A model generated the notes under the pieces. The model saw only the letters and a program-made list of their open reading frames with translations, searched no databases and was not told the origin of the DNA. The position numbers and the translations under genes are program-made. A stretch of DNA of 64,000 nt from Bernardetia sp042180575. GTDB taxonomy: Bacteria; Bacteroidota; Bacteroidia; Cytophagales; Bernardetiaceae. The stretch's first letter is position 1, and every line of letters starts with the position of its first letter. The DNA lies in NCBI RefSeq assembly GCF_042180575.1, contig NZ_CP170094.1, positions 5,456,001-5,520,000 of the forward strand, read 5' to 3'. This document shows, piece by piece, positions 63,154-64,000 of this stretch.

Positions 63154-64000
63154 ATGACTTTTCTAGAATTAGCAGAAAAAGTATTACAAGAAACTCAAAC
63201 TCCAATGAAAGCAAATGATATTTGGACTTTTGGAGTAGAAAAAGGATATGATAAAATATTGGGTAGTTTGGGAAAAACTCCTTCAGCAACTTTAGGAGCA
63301 AGACTTTATACTTATGTTAGAGATAATCCTCAAAGTAATATGTCTTCTACGGACGCTCGCCCTAAAAAATTCTTTCTAAAATCTTTTGATAATGTAGAAA
63401 AACGAGTAGAAGAGGCAGAACAACAAGAAATAAAAGAAATAGAAAAAGAAACCAAGCAGCTCAAAAAGCTAGAAAAAGTAACCTATTTAGAAAAAGAATT
63501 GCACGCAGTTTTGGCTTATTATGCCTTTTATTATTTGCGTACTTATACCAAAACGATTAATCATTCAGCTTCTACAAAAAAAAGAATATGGCGAATGGAT
63601 ACACCCTGATATGGTAGGTTGCCACTTTTCAATAGAAGATTGGCAAAGTGAACTAACAGAGTTTAGCAATACAACAGGAAACCCAGCTTTCAAATTATAC
63701 TCTTTTGAGTTAAAACGAAAAATTACCTTCACAAACCTTAGAGAAGTATTTTTTCAAACAGTTTCGAATTCTTCTTGGGCAAATGAAAGTTATTTGGTTG
63801 CAGCAGAAATAGATTCAGATGAGGAATTTAGTAGTGAACTCAAACGTCTTTCTACTTCTTTTGGAATTGGAGTTATAAAATTGGATATTCAAGATCCAGA
63901 TAGTAGTGAAATTATTTTTCCTGCTCAAACTAGAGATATTTTAGATTGGGAAATGATGGATAAACTAACAAGAATGAATAAGGACTTTAAAGAGTTTTTG
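63154..64000 (+). pseudogene. HARE-HTH domain protein, frameshifted and cut by the window end
   Basis: The first frame (to 63609) has an N-terminal HARE-HTH winged helix (MTFLELAEKVLQETQTPMKA ... LGARLYTYVRDNPQS), a coiled coil of Glu/Lys, and LEKELHAVLAYYAFYYLRTY. A run of eight A (63576-63583) then shifts the frame by one; dropping one A continues as STKKEYGEWIHPDMVGCHFS, then KLYSFELKRKITFTNLREVF and SNSSWANESYLVAAEI to the edge, the conserved part of COG2958-like proteins whose C-terminus resembles a restriction-endonuclease fold. Role unknown; the shift may be real, phase-variable, or a sequence error. Confidence 0.75.

Overview
The window is AT-rich chromosomal DNA from a Bacteroidota bacterium, most likely a marine Cytophagales member (a Bernardetia/Flexibacter-like host is my guess, not proven). 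Evidence: Bacteroidota promoters (TTTG, about 19 bp, TAnnTTTG), a YfhO-family membrane protein typical of the phylum, a tmRNA whose tag reads GESNYAMAA, a type IX secretion C-terminal domain, and many TTG/ATG starts with no strong Shine-Dalgarno sequence.

Layout. 1-10.4 kb: ordinary chromosome (YfhO-like protein, SulP transporter plus beta-carbonic anhydrase, TetR regulator, a large GMC oxidoreductase/alpha-beta hydrolase fusion, a sensor kinase). 10.5-15.1 kb: tmRNA gene (ssrA) followed at once by a truncated tyrosine integrase, a two-frame IS5-family element and a Uma2 gene split by another IS. 15.2-18.4 kb: a QueD/PTPS-like gene, purH, rfbD. 18.4-25.2 kb: duplicated zinc-ribbon membrane proteins, an IS982 element and a cluster of BspA/DUF285 repeat surface proteins, one of them decayed. 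25.6-28.2 kb: parC (topoisomerase IV subunit A). 28.3-29.9 kb: an IS graveyard with a decamer tandem repeat and an integrase fragment. 30.0-37.7 kb: an unfamiliar plasmid- or phage-like module: XRE repressor, divergent promoter with an operator-like dyad, about ten small overlapping genes, a 4-TM coiled-coil protein, a possible replication gene, a larger gene split by an ISL3 element, and 32-bp iteron-like repeats. 38.2-54.3 kb: a defence region with a three-gene operon (Eco57I-type DNA methyltransferase, SMC/RecF-like ATPase, PLD-SF2 helicase), then on the other strand a NACHT NTPase broken by an IS4-family element, a small partner protein and a decayed propeller-OmpA gene. 54.3-55.3 kb: a second, inverted copy of the two-frame IS5-family element. 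55.4-64 kb: chromosome again (paralogous small proteins, dnaJ, grpE, amidase, saccharopine-dehydrogenase-like enzyme, ParB-like protein, vWA protein, HARE-HTH protein).

How it fits together. A 23-bp segment of the tmRNA 3' end recurs with 22/23 identity, in reverse orientation, at 30077-30099, next to a terminator that would sit just behind an intact tmRNA gene. I infer that an island carrying the repressor/replication module and the defence genes integrated at the tmRNA 3' end through the 11.2-kb integrase, and that recombination between the two inverted IS5-family copies (12.3 and 54.4 kb) later flipped the segment between them. At least four genes are cut by IS elements with readable or partly readable target duplications, and several more carry homopolymer frameshifts, so the accessory part is decaying.
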